NCBI GenBank assembly: GCA_050943615.1
Contig: JBMNPN010000008.1
Location: 1 to 46,665, forward strand
Direction of reading: 5' to 3'
Source: CACZQA01 sp050943615
Lineage (GTDB): Bacteria > Actinomycetota > Coriobacteriia > Coriobacteriales > QAMH01
DNA length: 46,665 bases
Shown: one piece after another, positions 1-8,433 of the stretch
Layout of the letters: each line of letters starts with the position of its first letter
Position numbering within the stretch: position 1 is the first letter of the stretch
Translations under genes and position numbers: made by a program
Notes under the pieces: generated by a model
Database searches by the model: none
What the model was told of the DNA's origin: nothing
Seen by the model: the letters and a program-made list of their open reading frames with translations, nothing else

Positions 1-28
1 GCAGGATCTCTGCCTTTATCATCGTCAT
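1..28 (-). CDS. 5' end of a divergent gene, product unknown (partial)
   Basis: Only the first nine codons lie in the window. They read MTMIKAEIL from an ATG at 28 down to base 1. A strong Shine-Dalgarno (AAAGGAGGGG on the minus strand, 34-43) sits 6 to 8 bases upstream, which is why a real start is called. The gene is divergent from the LysR regulator at 161, the usual arrangement for a LysR target. An in-frame ATG at 22 is an alternative start. Product cannot be told from nine residues. Confidence 0.55.
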
Positions 29-93
29 GTGCTTCCCCTCCTTTCGAGCATGTCTAGCCTGAGTGTGCTTTCTTGCAGACAATCCTAACGTCC

Positions 94-113
94 CGCTATC
101 ATTGCGTATAGCG
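94..113. promoter_or_regulatory. Inverted repeat between divergent genes, candidate LysR operator
   Basis: CGCTAT (94-99) and ATAGCG (108-113) are perfect inverted arms with an 8-base spacer. They lie in the divergent region between the partial gene at 1-28 and the LysR gene. LysR proteins typically bind such a dyad in the shared promoter. The dyad is seen; its use by this regulator is inferred, and the strict T-N11-A form is not present. Confidence 0.4.
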
Positions 114-160
114 AAACTATCTCATATATGTTTTGCGAACTACGCAAAGATAGGAATGTG

Positions 161-1042
161 ATGGACACGGACAAGTGCGCGGCCTTACTCAGGGTAATCG
201 AGAAGGGGAGCCTTTCTGCTGCGGCATCCGAACTGGGCTATACGCCCTCGGGCATCAGCCGGCTGGTTGCCTCGTTGGAAGCCGAGGTCGGTTTCCCATT
301 GCTCGTGCGCAGCAAGGCGGGTGTTGCCCCCACAGAAGAATGCGAGCGGCTCATGCCCGTGATGGCAGAGCTTGCCGCTCTGGGGCGCACGTTTTCAGAA
401 AAGGCGGCGGCACTCAAAGGGCTCGAGAGCGGCTCGCTTCGCGTGGGCAGTGCATATCGCCAACTCTATGGACCACTTGCGCGCATCTTGGCTGAGTTCG
501 CGCGTCGATACCCGGGGGTTCGCGTGGACATGGTGCAGGCCAACAGCACCTATCTGGCAGGACAGCTCAGGCGGCGCGAAGCCGATTTCTGCATCATGAG
601 CAAGCGCGAGGGGCTCGAGCGCTGGGTGCCGCTCCTGCAAGACCGCATGGTCGCCGTGCTTCCCAAGGACCACGAGCTTGCGCAGGCGAAAAGCTATCCA
701 ATCGAGCGGTTCTCAAGCGACTCCTTCATCGAGATCTACCCCGGTGAGGAAAGCGACAACTCGCGCACGTTGGCGAAAGCCGGCGTTAATGTCGAGCCAC
801 GTTTCTCGGTATTCGATACGCATGCCGCATTCGCGCTGGTCGAAGCGGGGCTCGGCGTCACGATGATGAACGAGATTTATGCCGAAGCCACAGACGCTGA
901 TATTGTCTGGGTGCCCGTGCGTCCGAACACCGTCATCGAGCTCGGCGTCGGCCTTCCCGCCGCCGAGCTTTCCTCGCCTGCACTCGATGTGTTCGAGAAC
1001 TTTGCCCTCCCCAAGCTCCAGACTCAGGTCAAGAGGGGTTGA
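161..1042 (+). CDS. LysR-family transcriptional regulator
   Basis: A 293-residue LysR-type regulator of normal length. The N-terminal winged helix-turn-helix covers about residues 1-60 (SLSAAASELGYTPSGISRLV is the classic recognition region). The rest matches the periplasmic-binding-protein-like effector domain. The frame is open from an ATG at 128, but ATG at 161 is preferred: it has AGGA 7 bases upstream, and LysR proteins normally begin just before this helix. It probably regulates the divergent gene at 1-28 and itself. The effector is unknown; nothing in the visible neighbours identifies it. Confidence 0.85.
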   Translation: MDTDKCAALLRVIEKGSLSAAASELGYTPSGISRLVASLEAEVGFPLLVRSKAGVAPTEECERLMPVMAELAALGRTFSEKAAALKGLESGSLRVGSAYRQLYGPLARILAEFARRYPGVRVDMVQANSTYLAGQLRRREADFCIMSKREGLERWVPLLQDRMVAVLPKDHELAQAKSYPIERFSSDSFIEIYPGEESDNSRTLAKAGVNVEPRFSVFDTHAAFALVEAGLGVTMMNEIYAEATDADIVWVPVRPNTVIELGVGLPAAELSSPALDVFENFALPKLQTQVKRG

Positions 1043-1105
1043 GCGTACAATCCAGCCGCGTACATTGCAGCGTTATCTGGCACATTTGCGGTGCTTGCGT
1101 GCTCC

Positions 1106-4100
1106 TTACCTGGCGCGGACGAGAGAACCGTTGAAGAGCGAGACGCCGTTGCTGTTATCGTGGGCCTTTACCAGCTGGCGCGTTGCCTCGGCGACCAGGT
1201 CGGCGGCAAAGCCGGCGGAATCGACGGCGCCGATGCTCACGGTAAGCTTCAAGCCGGGCGCGTCCTCGAACTCGAGCTTGCCGATGCTGTCCTGGATTTG
1301 CTGCAGGCGGTCCACGAAGGCGTCGGTCGGCATGCTCGAGTTGAAGATGATGACAAACGAATCGGTGTCGTAGTGGATGACGAGGTCGCGGGCCCTGGTG
1401 TTGCAGAGGAGCGTCCCCGCCGCGTTCGCAAGGACGCTGTCGCCAAAGTTGTAGCCGTGCTTGGACACGAGCTCGTCAAAGCCGTCGATGCTCACCAGCA
1501 CGACCTTCGAGGCTACGAGCGAAGATGCCTCCTCTTCGTAGAAGAGCCTGTTGAAAGTGCCCGTCGTCTCGTCACGGTAGCTGTTCTCCTCGCCGAGCTC
1601 GTCGTGCACGAGCAGCGGCACCTGACTCGATGGGTTATCGAACTCGGTGTCAAAGGCGACTCCTATCTCGAGCGCGAGCAGCTGCCCGTCGACCAAGACA
1701 GGCTGCGAGGTCACGTAGAAGGTCCTGCTCTCGGCAACCTCGAGCTTTGACTGTGCTGTACGGCGCGAGATCGCCTTTGACGAGATGCAGTTCACACAGC
1801 GCTCGGTCTTGTGCCAGGAGCTGAAGCAGCAGTAGGGCGTCTCGTCGAGCGAACCGTCCGCCTTGAGGTCGCGTGCCTCGGTCAGACTCGGGTTCACCAG
1901 ACGCACTATGTCGAAGCTCTTACGGAGCAGGCGAATCGCGCGCTGGAGCGTGTCGAGCGAAACAGGCTCGATCTCGTCGCTCTTGGGGTCGAAGGAAGCC
2001 GCGGGCTCGTGCTCGAGGCGCTCCTCGACAAGGGCGTGCAGTTCCTCGAGCGTGCTCGCTTCGTCGCTGGTCGCATAGGCGACTTGCGATTTCACGATGA
2101 CGGCTATGCCCTGCGCGGACTTGATGGAATCGACCGTTTCCTTGACTTCCTGTGCGGCATCCGCTGCCCTATCCTTGGAATCGACGCGGCAGCAGATGAA
2201 GAAGCGCGCCTTGCCGACGCGTGCGATGATCCTGTTGAGTCCGAAGGCACTCACAAGCACATCAGCGATGTGCTTGATGACTATCAGCGCGAAGCGACGT
2301 CCGAAGACGTCATCGAGGTAGCCGACGTTTGCAATCTCGACCTCGATGAACGCGGCGACCTTCCCTGCTTGCTTTGCCTCCCTGCAAAATACAGGTGCCT
2401 CGAGGTTGAAACCGCGCTCGTTGAGGCAACCCGTGAGCTCGTCTTTGATAGGCTCGGAGAGGGCGGCGTTTTTCACGCCGTCTCCCGCGCTCGCGTCAGA
2501 GAAGTACCCGAGCAAGCCGACGATTTCGTCTCCGCGCAAGATGGGGGTCTTGCTCGCCCGGATCTTTCGCACGGTACCATCCGTGATGCAGGAACCCTCC
2601 AGATTTCGCACGGTTGCGCCTGCGAGGACCTCTTCTTCCTTTTCCTTGAACGGGATGGGATTGGGATGCCAATCCATTTCCTCGTCGGTCTTTCCGATGG
2701 CCTCGTTCAGGTTCTTGATGCCGTAGTAGCCCATCATCGTACGGTTCATGCCGAGAAAGCGGCGCTCTTTGTCCTTCCAAAAGATGCCGAAGTTGGTGCT
2801 TGCCATGAGGGTATCCCACAGCTGGTCTTTCGAGATGCTCTTGGACCCTGTGTTGATTTCCTCGAAAAGCGCGATGTTGGTCTTGCGGATGGCGAGAACG
2901 GTCGACTCGCGCTGTTGGATGATGGCGGGAATCAGCAGCATGGTCTCCCATGCATAGGTCCCGTCGGCTGTGAGCACCCGAAACGGTGTGATGAGGTAGG
3001 TCCTGTCGGACTTCTGGACGCGCTCGGCGACCGTCGACTGGTCCATGAACTTTTCGAACTCGTCTCGCGATGCCGGAAAGATGCGCTCCAAGAACAGCTC
3101 CATTGCCTGTTCGAGCGGCACGGTTCCCGTGAAAGTCTCGTAAAGGTCGATCTGGTTTCGAAAGACGCGTGTGATGGTCTGCTGCGCGTTGTCGATTATG
3201 AAGATCTGGCTGTAGATAGTTTGCAGCGGCAAGGACAGCTGCTCGGACACCGCGCCGATCTCGGTTTTGGTGTAGTAGAACGAAAGCTCGATGGACCGGA
3301 TGGCGACGAGCACCTCGATATTTCCCTTGTGGACGGCAAGGCGGCGGATCCTGCAGGAGTAGTTGTTGCCGCCGTAGACGAAGTCGATCGTCTCGTCTGT
3401 CTCGAGCTGTCCTTCTGGGTCGAAGACGATTTCGATGCTGCGGGCAAGTGGGGAGTCCTCACAACCAAGTGCCACTACGATCTCGTCGGTGTTCTCAAAG
3501 CCCATGTGATTGATGAGCTTGATGAACGGCTCGTTGTTGACCATGAAGTGGAAGTCGCCGTCCGCGTCCCTCTCGATGATGGCGAGCGGGAGCTGCTGGT
3601 TGCGGCTCACGGCAAGCGGTGCATCGGAGTATACGAAGGGGTCGGGGCTCAGGAGATTGACGCGGCTTGCGGCATCGCGGTACCCCAGCCACGATGGGCG
3701 CTCGATCACGAGCTCGCCGGCATCGACCTTCTCCTTGAGCTCGTCTATGTATACGGGTTCGGAGTACAGGAAGCCCTGCTGGAAGTCGGCTCCGATGTCA
3801 CGCAGGTACTCCGCACGCTCGTTGGTCTCCACGCCTTCGCAGACGACTGGGATGCCGATCTGCTTTGCCATGTCGATGGTGCAGGCGATGGCAATGTCGT
3901 AACGAGAATCGCTGGGGTTTCCCAGCGAGAGCTTCTTGTCGATCTTGATGGCGTCGAAGTAGTACTCGGAAAGCATCTCGAGCGAGGAATATCCGCTGCC
4001 GTAATCGTCCATCCACAGCTTGTAGCCGCGCCGCTTGAACTCGTGCATCGCGCGGGCGAGCGCCTCGGGCACGTCCTCGAAGGCGCTTTCGGTGATTTCA

Positions 4101-5509
4101 ATGTCGATGAGCGAACGGGGAATCTGGTTTTCGATGACCGCGCGGTCGACGACATCGACGATGTCGCAGAGCAGCGCATCGAGGCGCGAGACGTTAAAGG
4201 AAAGGCAGGTCTGCGGATACCCCGCATCGACCATGGTGCGCCAGGCACGGCAGGCCATTCTGATGACGTGGGCGTCGAGCAGGTGAATGAGATGCGCCTC
4301 TTCGCAGACGGGAATGAACTGGTCGGGTCTGATGACGCCGTATTTGCTGTCGGTCCAGCGGGCAAGAATCTCAAGATTGGTCATCTTGCGCGTGAGGGAG
4401 CGCACGATTGGCTGGTAGGCAGGGCGAATGTCCTGGGAGGCGATGGCGCGCTCGAGGTTGTCGATGATGTATTGCTTGAGCGTCTCGAACTCCTGCAAAT
4501 CGGCGTCGTAGAGGGTGTGAATCTCGTCGAAGCGCCTCTCGATGGTCGTGTACGCCAGTCGCGCCTTGTCGGCCGCCGTGCCGACGTCCTCGGTGGTCGA
4601 GGTGATGTAGTAGGTGCCTGTCTTCAGCGTGATCTTGGTGCCGGCACTCGTGGTGCGGCGGTTGACGACGTTGCAGGTCATCGACGCGAATTCGGCGGCG
4701 TCGCGCTCGTAGCACAGCACGCAGAAGTGGGCGATGGACACGCGCGAGATAAGCGAGCCGAAAAAGGAATCCTCGATGGCCTCTGCGGTCTCTTTCAAGA
4801 GCTTATCGCCGGCATTGAAGCCGTAGCGCTCGTTGTAGGCGCTGAAGTTGTCGAAGCCGAAGTAGACACAGGCGATGCCCTTTTCGAGCGTCGCCGGGTC
4901 TGCCGTGAACTTCGGTGCGCGCTGACGGAACGCATCCATGTTGAGAAGGCTGGTCATCTGGTCACGGTCCCCGGTCTCGGGCTCACGTTCCTCAGGCTCT
5001 GCGTCGCTGGAAAGCGAGAGCGTTTTTCCGTGAACGCAGTCCTCGGCCTCGGCGTTTGTGGTGGAGAGCTCGGCCAGGGCGGTGTCGTACATGTCCTCTA
5101 GCTCTCCAGAATTCTTTGGAGCGCCATAGGCAAAGCCCCCTAGAGGCGTCCACATTTCATCCAGGCCCTCCCACACAAGGGCACGGTGACCTGGGTCGAA
5201 CAGGCGTTTCAGGCGCACACGGGTGCCCATGGCGGTGATGTCAGTGAGAAAGAGGACAATCTGGTCGGGGAATGCGACGACATGCGTGAAGTCGAATACC
5301 GTCGCCAAGTTCTTTGCGATTTCCTCGTAGAGTTCAGCGCTCGCTTTTGTATGCGCGTCCTCGTTTGCAAACGATATGCACACGAGCGCGAAGGGCTCCC
5401 TGATATAGGGAACTGCGCATTTTTCTATTTTATCAAAGTTTCCGTTCGGATTGGTGCCACGTCGAGCAGGCACGTTTTCAGATTCCGGTGCAGAAGCATT
5501 CCCAGACAT
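1106..5509 (-). CDS. Very large EAL phosphodiesterase with three degenerate GGDEF domains and PAS-like sensors
   Basis: About 1467 residues, apparently soluble, with no clear membrane segment. Rough order: N-terminal region of unknown type (1-180), GGDEF-like (185-345), EAL (360-605), PAS-like regions (640-1010), second GGDEF-like (1027-1170), a Cys-rich sensor-like part (motif CCFSSWHKTERCVNC near 1235) and third GGDEF-like (1315-1460). The EAL domain keeps key residues: EIL for EAL, SFNVS, EITES, DDYGSG, IKIDK, EGVET. All three GGDEF signatures are lost (SIAHF, VGKARF, YDTDSF). It therefore looks like a c-di-GMP phosphodiesterase with GGDEF folds as regulatory modules; that is inference. 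ATG 5509 is preferred over GTG 5521, because GGAGG directly abuts the GTG but lies about 12 bases before the ATG. Confidence 0.9.
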   Translation of the reverse strand: MSGNASAPESENVPARRGTNPNGNFDKIEKCAVPYIREPFALVCISFANEDAHTKASAELYEEIAKNLATVFDFTHVVAFPDQIVLFLTDITAMGTRVRLKRLFDPGHRALVWEGLDEMWTPLGGFAYGAPKNSGELEDMYDTALAELSTTNAEAEDCVHGKTLSLSSDAEPEEREPETGDRDQMTSLLNMDAFRQRAPKFTADPATLEKGIACVYFGFDNFSAYNERYGFNAGDKLLKETAEAIEDSFFGSLISRVSIAHFCVLCYERDAAEFASMTCNVVNRRTTSAGTKITLKTGTYYITSTTEDVGTAADKARLAYTTIERRFDEIHTLYDADLQEFETLKQYIIDNLERAIASQDIRPAYQPIVRSLTRKMTNLEILARWTDSKYGVIRPDQFIPVCEEAHLIHLLDAHVIRMACRAWRTMVDAGYPQTCLSFNVSRLDALLCDIVDVVDRAVIENQIPRSLIDIEITESAFEDVPEALARAMHEFKRRGYKLWMDDYGSGYSSLEMLSEYYFDAIKIDKKLSLGNPSDSRYDIAIACTIDMAKQIGIPVVCEGVETNERAEYLRDIGADFQQGFLYSEPVYIDELKEKVDAGELVIERPSWLGYRDAASRVNLLSPDPFVYSDAPLAVSRNQQLPLAIIERDADGDFHFMVNNEPFIKLINHMGFENTDEIVVALGCEDSPLARSIEIVFDPEGQLETDETIDFVYGGNNYSCRIRRLAVHKGNIEVLVAIRSIELSFYYTKTEIGAVSEQLSLPLQTIYSQIFIIDNAQQTITRVFRNQIDLYETFTGTVPLEQAMELFLERIFPASRDEFEKFMDQSTVAERVQKSDRTYLITPFRVLTADGTYAWETMLLIPAIIQQRESTVLAIRKTNIALFEEINTGSKSISKDQLWDTLMASTNFGIFWKDKERRFLGMNRTMMGYYGIKNLNEAIGKTDEEMDWHPNPIPFKEKEEEVLAGATVRNLEGSCITDGTVRKIRASKTPILRGDEIVGLLGYFSDASAGDGVKNAALSEPIKDELTGCLNERGFNLEAPVFCREAKQAGKVAAFIEVEIANVGYLDDVFGRRFALIVIKHIADVLVSAFGLNRIIARVGKARFFICCRVDSKDRAADAAQEVKETVDSIKSAQGIAVIVKSQVAYATSDEASTLEELHALVEERLEHEPAASFDPKSDEIEPVSLDTLQRAIRLLRKSFDIVRLVNPSLTEARDLKADGSLDETPYCCFSSWHKTERCVNCISSKAISRRTAQSKLEVAESRTFYVTSQPVLVDGQLLALEIGVAFDTEFDNPSSQVPLLVHDELGEENSYRDETTGTFNRLFYEEEASSLVASKVVLVSIDGFDELVSKHGYNFGDSVLANAAGTLLCNTRARDLVIHYDTDSFVIIFNSSMPTDAFVDRLQQIQDSIGKLEFEDAPGLKLTVSIGAVDSAGFAADLVAEATRQLVKAHDNSNGVSLFNGSLVRAR

Positions 5510-5889
5510 GTAGAGGGCCACCCTCCGTGCATTGATTTCATACGTAACATGGGAAATATTCTAAAGCTATTTTATAAATGTAAAACCCCTGATAGGAGTA
5601 GTTTTTCTTTCAAGCCTCTGATTGCTCGGGCGTTTTGGTCATGCACTTTCCCCGTAGGTTTTCAGATGAAGTAGAAGTTTCATTGGATCGCAGCATAACA
5701 TGCCTTTTTTGGATTGCGAAAATGTGTCGGTGCAACTCGATGATGTGCTTGCACGTACTGTGGGCAGCATTATTGATGCTGACAACGCACTCTACAATTT
5801 TTGCGTGTTGTATCCGTCTGATAGTTTGCTATACCTCAAGTGTTCCCATTGCTATTGCAAATGTACGACTGTATTGAAGCGAGGAATAC
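5510..5889. other. AT-rich divergent intergenic region
   Basis: No convincing gene. It separates the minus-strand EAL gene from the plus-strand acetyltransferase, so it must hold both promoters. On the minus strand at 5570-5585 lies TTTTACATTTATAAAA, which supplies a plausible -35-like TTTACA and resembles AT-rich motifs upstream of the other c-di-GMP genes in the window. Two short open frames here (from 5635 and 5700) lack ribosome sites and recognisable products. Confidence 0.5.
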
Positions 5890-6378
5890 ATGAGCGAGAG
5901 CGTCGCGTTTCGCTTTGCCGAGCGCAAGGATACCGGCTTGATATTGGAATTCATCAAGGGGCTGGCCGACTACGAGCACATGAGCGATGAGGTCGTCGCC
6001 ACAGAGGAGCTGCTCGAGGAGTGGGTCTTCGACAAGGAGAAGGCCGAGGTCCTCTTTGCGGTAGCCGAGGGGCGGGAAGTGGGCATGGCGCTCTTCTTCC
6101 ACAACTTCTCGACGTTTCAGGGCAGGGCGGGCATCTACCTGGAGGACCTCTTCGTCTGGCCCGAGTGCCGTGGCAAGGGCTACGGCAAGGCGCTTTTAAT
6201 AGAGCTCGCGCGCATCACGGTCGAACGCGGTTGCGGCAGGCTCGAATGGGTCTGTCTCGACTGGAACGAGCCGAGCCTCGAGTTCTACAGGTCGCTCGGT
6301 GCCGAGGCGCTTCCCGAGTGGACGAAGTTCCGGCTGAGCGGTGGCACTCTGAACTCGGTCGCTGGAAAGACGGCCTGA
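5890..6378 (+). CDS. GNAT-family N-acetyltransferase
   Basis: A 162-residue acetyltransferase of the GNAT fold, close to the diamine/spermidine N-acetyltransferase branch in pattern. It has the acetyl-CoA pyrophosphate loop near residues 95-105 (ECRGKGYGKALL, the Q/RxxGxG/A motif) and the following conserved WVCLDWNEPSLEFYRSLGA segment typical of the C-terminal half. ATG 5890 has a GAGGA site 5 to 6 bases upstream. Its stop lies one base from the end of the convergent deformylase gene. The substrate cannot be told from sequence; polyamine-type amines are a guess from family likeness. Confidence 0.85.
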   Translation: MSESVAFRFAERKDTGLILEFIKGLADYEHMSDEVVATEELLEEWVFDKEKAEVLFAVAEGREVGMALFFHNFSTFQGRAGIYLEDLFVWPECRGKGYGKALLIELARITVERGCGRLEWVCLDWNEPSLEFYRSLGAEALPEWTKFRLSGGTLNSVAGKTA

Positions 6379-6379
6379 C

Positions 6380-6790
6380 TCAGATGACGATACCGTTGCA
6401 GTGGTCGATCTCGTGCTGCACGATCTGGGCCGTGAAGCCCGTGAACTTCTCGGTTCTGTGCGCGAACTGCTCGTCTTCGTAGGCGACGGTGATGCGCTTG
6501 AAGCGCCTTGCCGGGCGCTCTCCTTCGAGTGAGAGGCAGCCTTCCTCGGTGTCATAGGGGCCGGTCTCATTGACAATCGAGGGGTTGTACATGATGCGGG
6601 GCGTCTTTCCATCGTAGAAGGCGATGATGCACTTGAGCTCTCCGATCATGTTGGCGGCCATACCGACACAGGAGTCCTTGTTCGCGACGAGCGTATCGCG
6701 CAGGTCCTGTGCGATACCGGCATCCTCGGGGGTGGCAGGCTGGCTGGGACGCGAGAGCACGAACTCGAGGTGCACGATCTGTCGTATCAC
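6380..6790 (-). CDS. def: Peptide deformylase
   Basis: A 136-residue peptide deformylase that removes the formyl group from nascent proteins. It has motif II EGCLS (metal-binding Cys) and motif III QHEIDHCNGI (HExxH metal site). Motif I reads VGMAANMI, so the usual Gln of GxGxAAxQ is Asn, as in a short divergent deformylase subgroup found in anaerobic Gram-positives. It starts at GTG 6790 with an AAGGGAAG site upstream. It lies downstream of pdxS-pdxT on the same strand with an 88-base gap and may be co-transcribed. Whether it is the housekeeping enzyme or a paralogue is not visible here. Confidence 0.85.
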   Translation of the reverse strand: MIRQIVHLEFVLSRPSQPATPEDAGIAQDLRDTLVANKDSCVGMAANMIGELKCIIAFYDGKTPRIMYNPSIVNETGPYDTEEGCLSLEGERPARRFKRITVAYEDEQFAHRTEKFTGFTAQIVQHEIDHCNGIVI

Positions 6791-6878
6791 GGACTTCCCT
6801 TCTGACTGATGAAGCGCGCTTATGCGCAGATCCGATGTAGGAGCATGGTACTACTGCCGCATGCACCATACCTGCCTC

Positions 6879-7457
6879 TCATGCAAAGACAGGCGTCCTT
6901 GCCATTTCAAGGAAATACTCGTGAATCGAGGTGTCATCGGTCAGCTCGGGGTGAAAGGAAGTTGCGAGCTGCTGGCCCTGGCGCGCCGCCACGATTTTGC
7001 CGTCGACAGATGAGAGCACCTCGACGCTGGGACCCACGGAGGCTATATAGGGTGCGCGGATGAAGGTCATCGGCACTTCGCCTGCTCCCTTGAACTCGGC
7101 GCGCGTGGCAAAGCTTCCCAGCTGCCGTCCATAGGCGTTTCTCACGGCCGTCATGTCCATCGTGGCCAGGTAGCTGCGGTTGTCATTTTCAATGCGCCTG
7201 GCAAGTAGCAACAGTCCTGCGCACGTTCCCCAGACAGGGAGCCCCTTGCGAATCAGTTCCCGTATCGGATCGAGCAGCCCGAGGTCTGCCAGGAGCTTTC
7301 CCTGCACCGTGCTCTCGCCCCCGGGGATGACGAGCGCGTCGAATTGCTGGGAGAGGTCGTTCGCCTGGCGGATCTCGAGCGTCGTCGCGCCGAGTTTTTC
7401 GAACATCTGCTCGTGCTCGGCAAAGGCCCCCTGCAGCGCCAGCACCGCGATGCGCAT
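6879..7457 (-). CDS. pdxT: Pyridoxal 5'-phosphate synthase glutaminase subunit
   Basis: About 192 residues, class I glutamine amidotransferase that supplies ammonia to PdxS for PLP synthesis. Visible: N-terminal IAVLALQGAFAEH, VIPGGEST loop, nucleophile Cys in GTCAGLLLL, R-x-P-Y-I after MTFIRAP, and the His-Glu pair in SFHPEL near the end. ATG 7457 is preferred (AGGGG 9 bases upstream). GTG 7463, which overlaps the pdxS stop as GTGA, is possible. Directly downstream of pdxS, so translationally coupled. Confidence 0.95.
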   Translation of the reverse strand: MRIAVLALQGAFAEHEQMFEKLGATTLEIRQANDLSQQFDALVIPGGESTVQGKLLADLGLLDPIRELIRKGLPVWGTCAGLLLLARRIENDNRSYLATMDMTAVRNAYGRQLGSFATRAEFKGAGEVPMTFIRAPYIASVGPSVEVLSSVDGKIVAARQGQQLATSFHPELTDDTSIHEYFLEMARTPVFA

Positions 7458-7459
7458 GA

Positions 7460-8338
7460 TCACTTGCCCCTCTCTGCCATGAGGACCTCGATCTCCTGCG
7501 CGTTGATGCCGACCATGGCCTCGCCCAGGTCCTCCGAGACGCGGGCCAATAGATCGGCGTCCTCGTAGTTCGTGACCGCCTGCACGATGGCGCTCGCGCG
7601 CTTGGCGGGGTTGCCCGACTTGAAGATGCCCGAGCCCACGAAGACGCCCTCGGCGCCGAGCTGCATCATGAGGGCGGCATCTGCCGGGGTCGCCACGCCG
7701 CCGGCCGCGAAGTTCACGACGGGAAGCTTTCCGTTCTCGTGCACGTAAGCGATGAGGTCATAGGGCACCTGCAGCTCCTTTGCCGCCTCGAAAAGCTCGT
7801 CTTGCGCCATGCCCTGAACGCGGCGGATCTCCTTTTGCATGGCGCGCATGTGGTGCACCGCCTGCACGACATCTCCGGTGCCCGGCTCTCCCTTGGTGCG
7901 GATCATGGCCGCGCCCTCTTGGATCCTGCGCAGCGCCTCGCCCAAGTCGCGTGCCCCACAGACAAAGGGGACGTCGAACTTGGTCTTGTCGATGTGGTAG
8001 ATGTCGTCGGCGGGGGAGAGAACCTCGGACTCGTCGATATAGTCTATGTCGATGGCCTGCAGAATCTGCGCTTCCACGAAATGCCCGATACGGCACTTGG
8101 CCATGACGGGAATGGAAACGGCGTTCTGGATGCCGCGAATCATCTTGGGGTCGCTCATGCGCGAGACGCCACCGGCCGCGCGGATGTCGGCGGGAATGCG
8201 CTCGAGTGCCATGACGGCGCACGCGCCCGCGTCCTCGGCGATCTTTGCCTGCTCGGGTGTCGTGACGTCCATGATGACGCCGCCTTTCAGCATCTGCGCC
8301 AGGTTCTTGTTCAACTCGTATCTGCTCTGTTCTGCCAT
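7460..8338 (-). CDS. pdxS: Pyridoxal 5'-phosphate synthase synthase subunit
   Basis: A 292-residue PdxS, full family length, a TIM barrel that builds PLP from ribose 5-phosphate, glyceraldehyde 3-phosphate and ammonia from PdxT. Diagnostic stretches include GGVIMDVTTPEQAKIAEDAG at the N-terminus, VMALERIPADIR, MAKCRIGHFVEAQ (catalytic Lys), YIDESEVLSPAD and the phosphate-binding VFVGSGIFKSGNP. ATG 8338 has a strong AAGGAGG. It is first in the pdxST operon and diverges from the MocR-type gene at 8432, its likely regulator. Confidence 0.97.
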   Translation of the reverse strand: MAEQSRYELNKNLAQMLKGGVIMDVTTPEQAKIAEDAGACAVMALERIPADIRAAGGVSRMSDPKMIRGIQNAVSIPVMAKCRIGHFVEAQILQAIDIDYIDESEVLSPADDIYHIDKTKFDVPFVCGARDLGEALRRIQEGAAMIRTKGEPGTGDVVQAVHHMRAMQKEIRRVQGMAQDELFEAAKELQVPYDLIAYVHENGKLPVVNFAAGGVATPADAALMMQLGAEGVFVGSGIFKSGNPAKRASAIVQAVTNYEDADLLARVSEDLGEAMVGINAQEIEVLMAERGK

Positions 8339-8376
8339 TGGGTTTTCCTCCTTGGTCGGTGACGAGAGGAAACCTT

Positions 8377-8433
8377 ATTGGTATGATTGGTCATATAGAA
8401 GAGCCAATTTAGGAAAAATTAATAAGACCAAAT
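8377..8433. promoter_or_regulatory. pdxS/mocR divergent control region with ATTGGT repeats
   Basis: Two direct copies of ATTGGT (8377-8382 and 8386-8391) are followed by inverted copies, GCCAAT (8403-8408) and GACCAAAT (8426-8433). The last overlaps the mocR start codon. PdxR/MocR regulators are known to bind arrays of short direct and inverted repeats in exactly this kind of divergent pdx promoter. The repeats are seen; binding is inferred. Confidence 0.5.

Noticed and set aside
1811..5101. 1096-codon open frame on the plus strand opposite the large EAL gene
   Set aside because: It is the antisense shadow of a gene with clear EAL and PAS motifs on the minus strand. Its translation has no recognisable domain and its frame follows from GC-rich codon use.
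5635..5990. Short open frames in the gap before the acetyltransferase gene
   Set aside because: No ribosome sites, no recognisable protein, and one overlaps the acetyltransferase gene in another frame.
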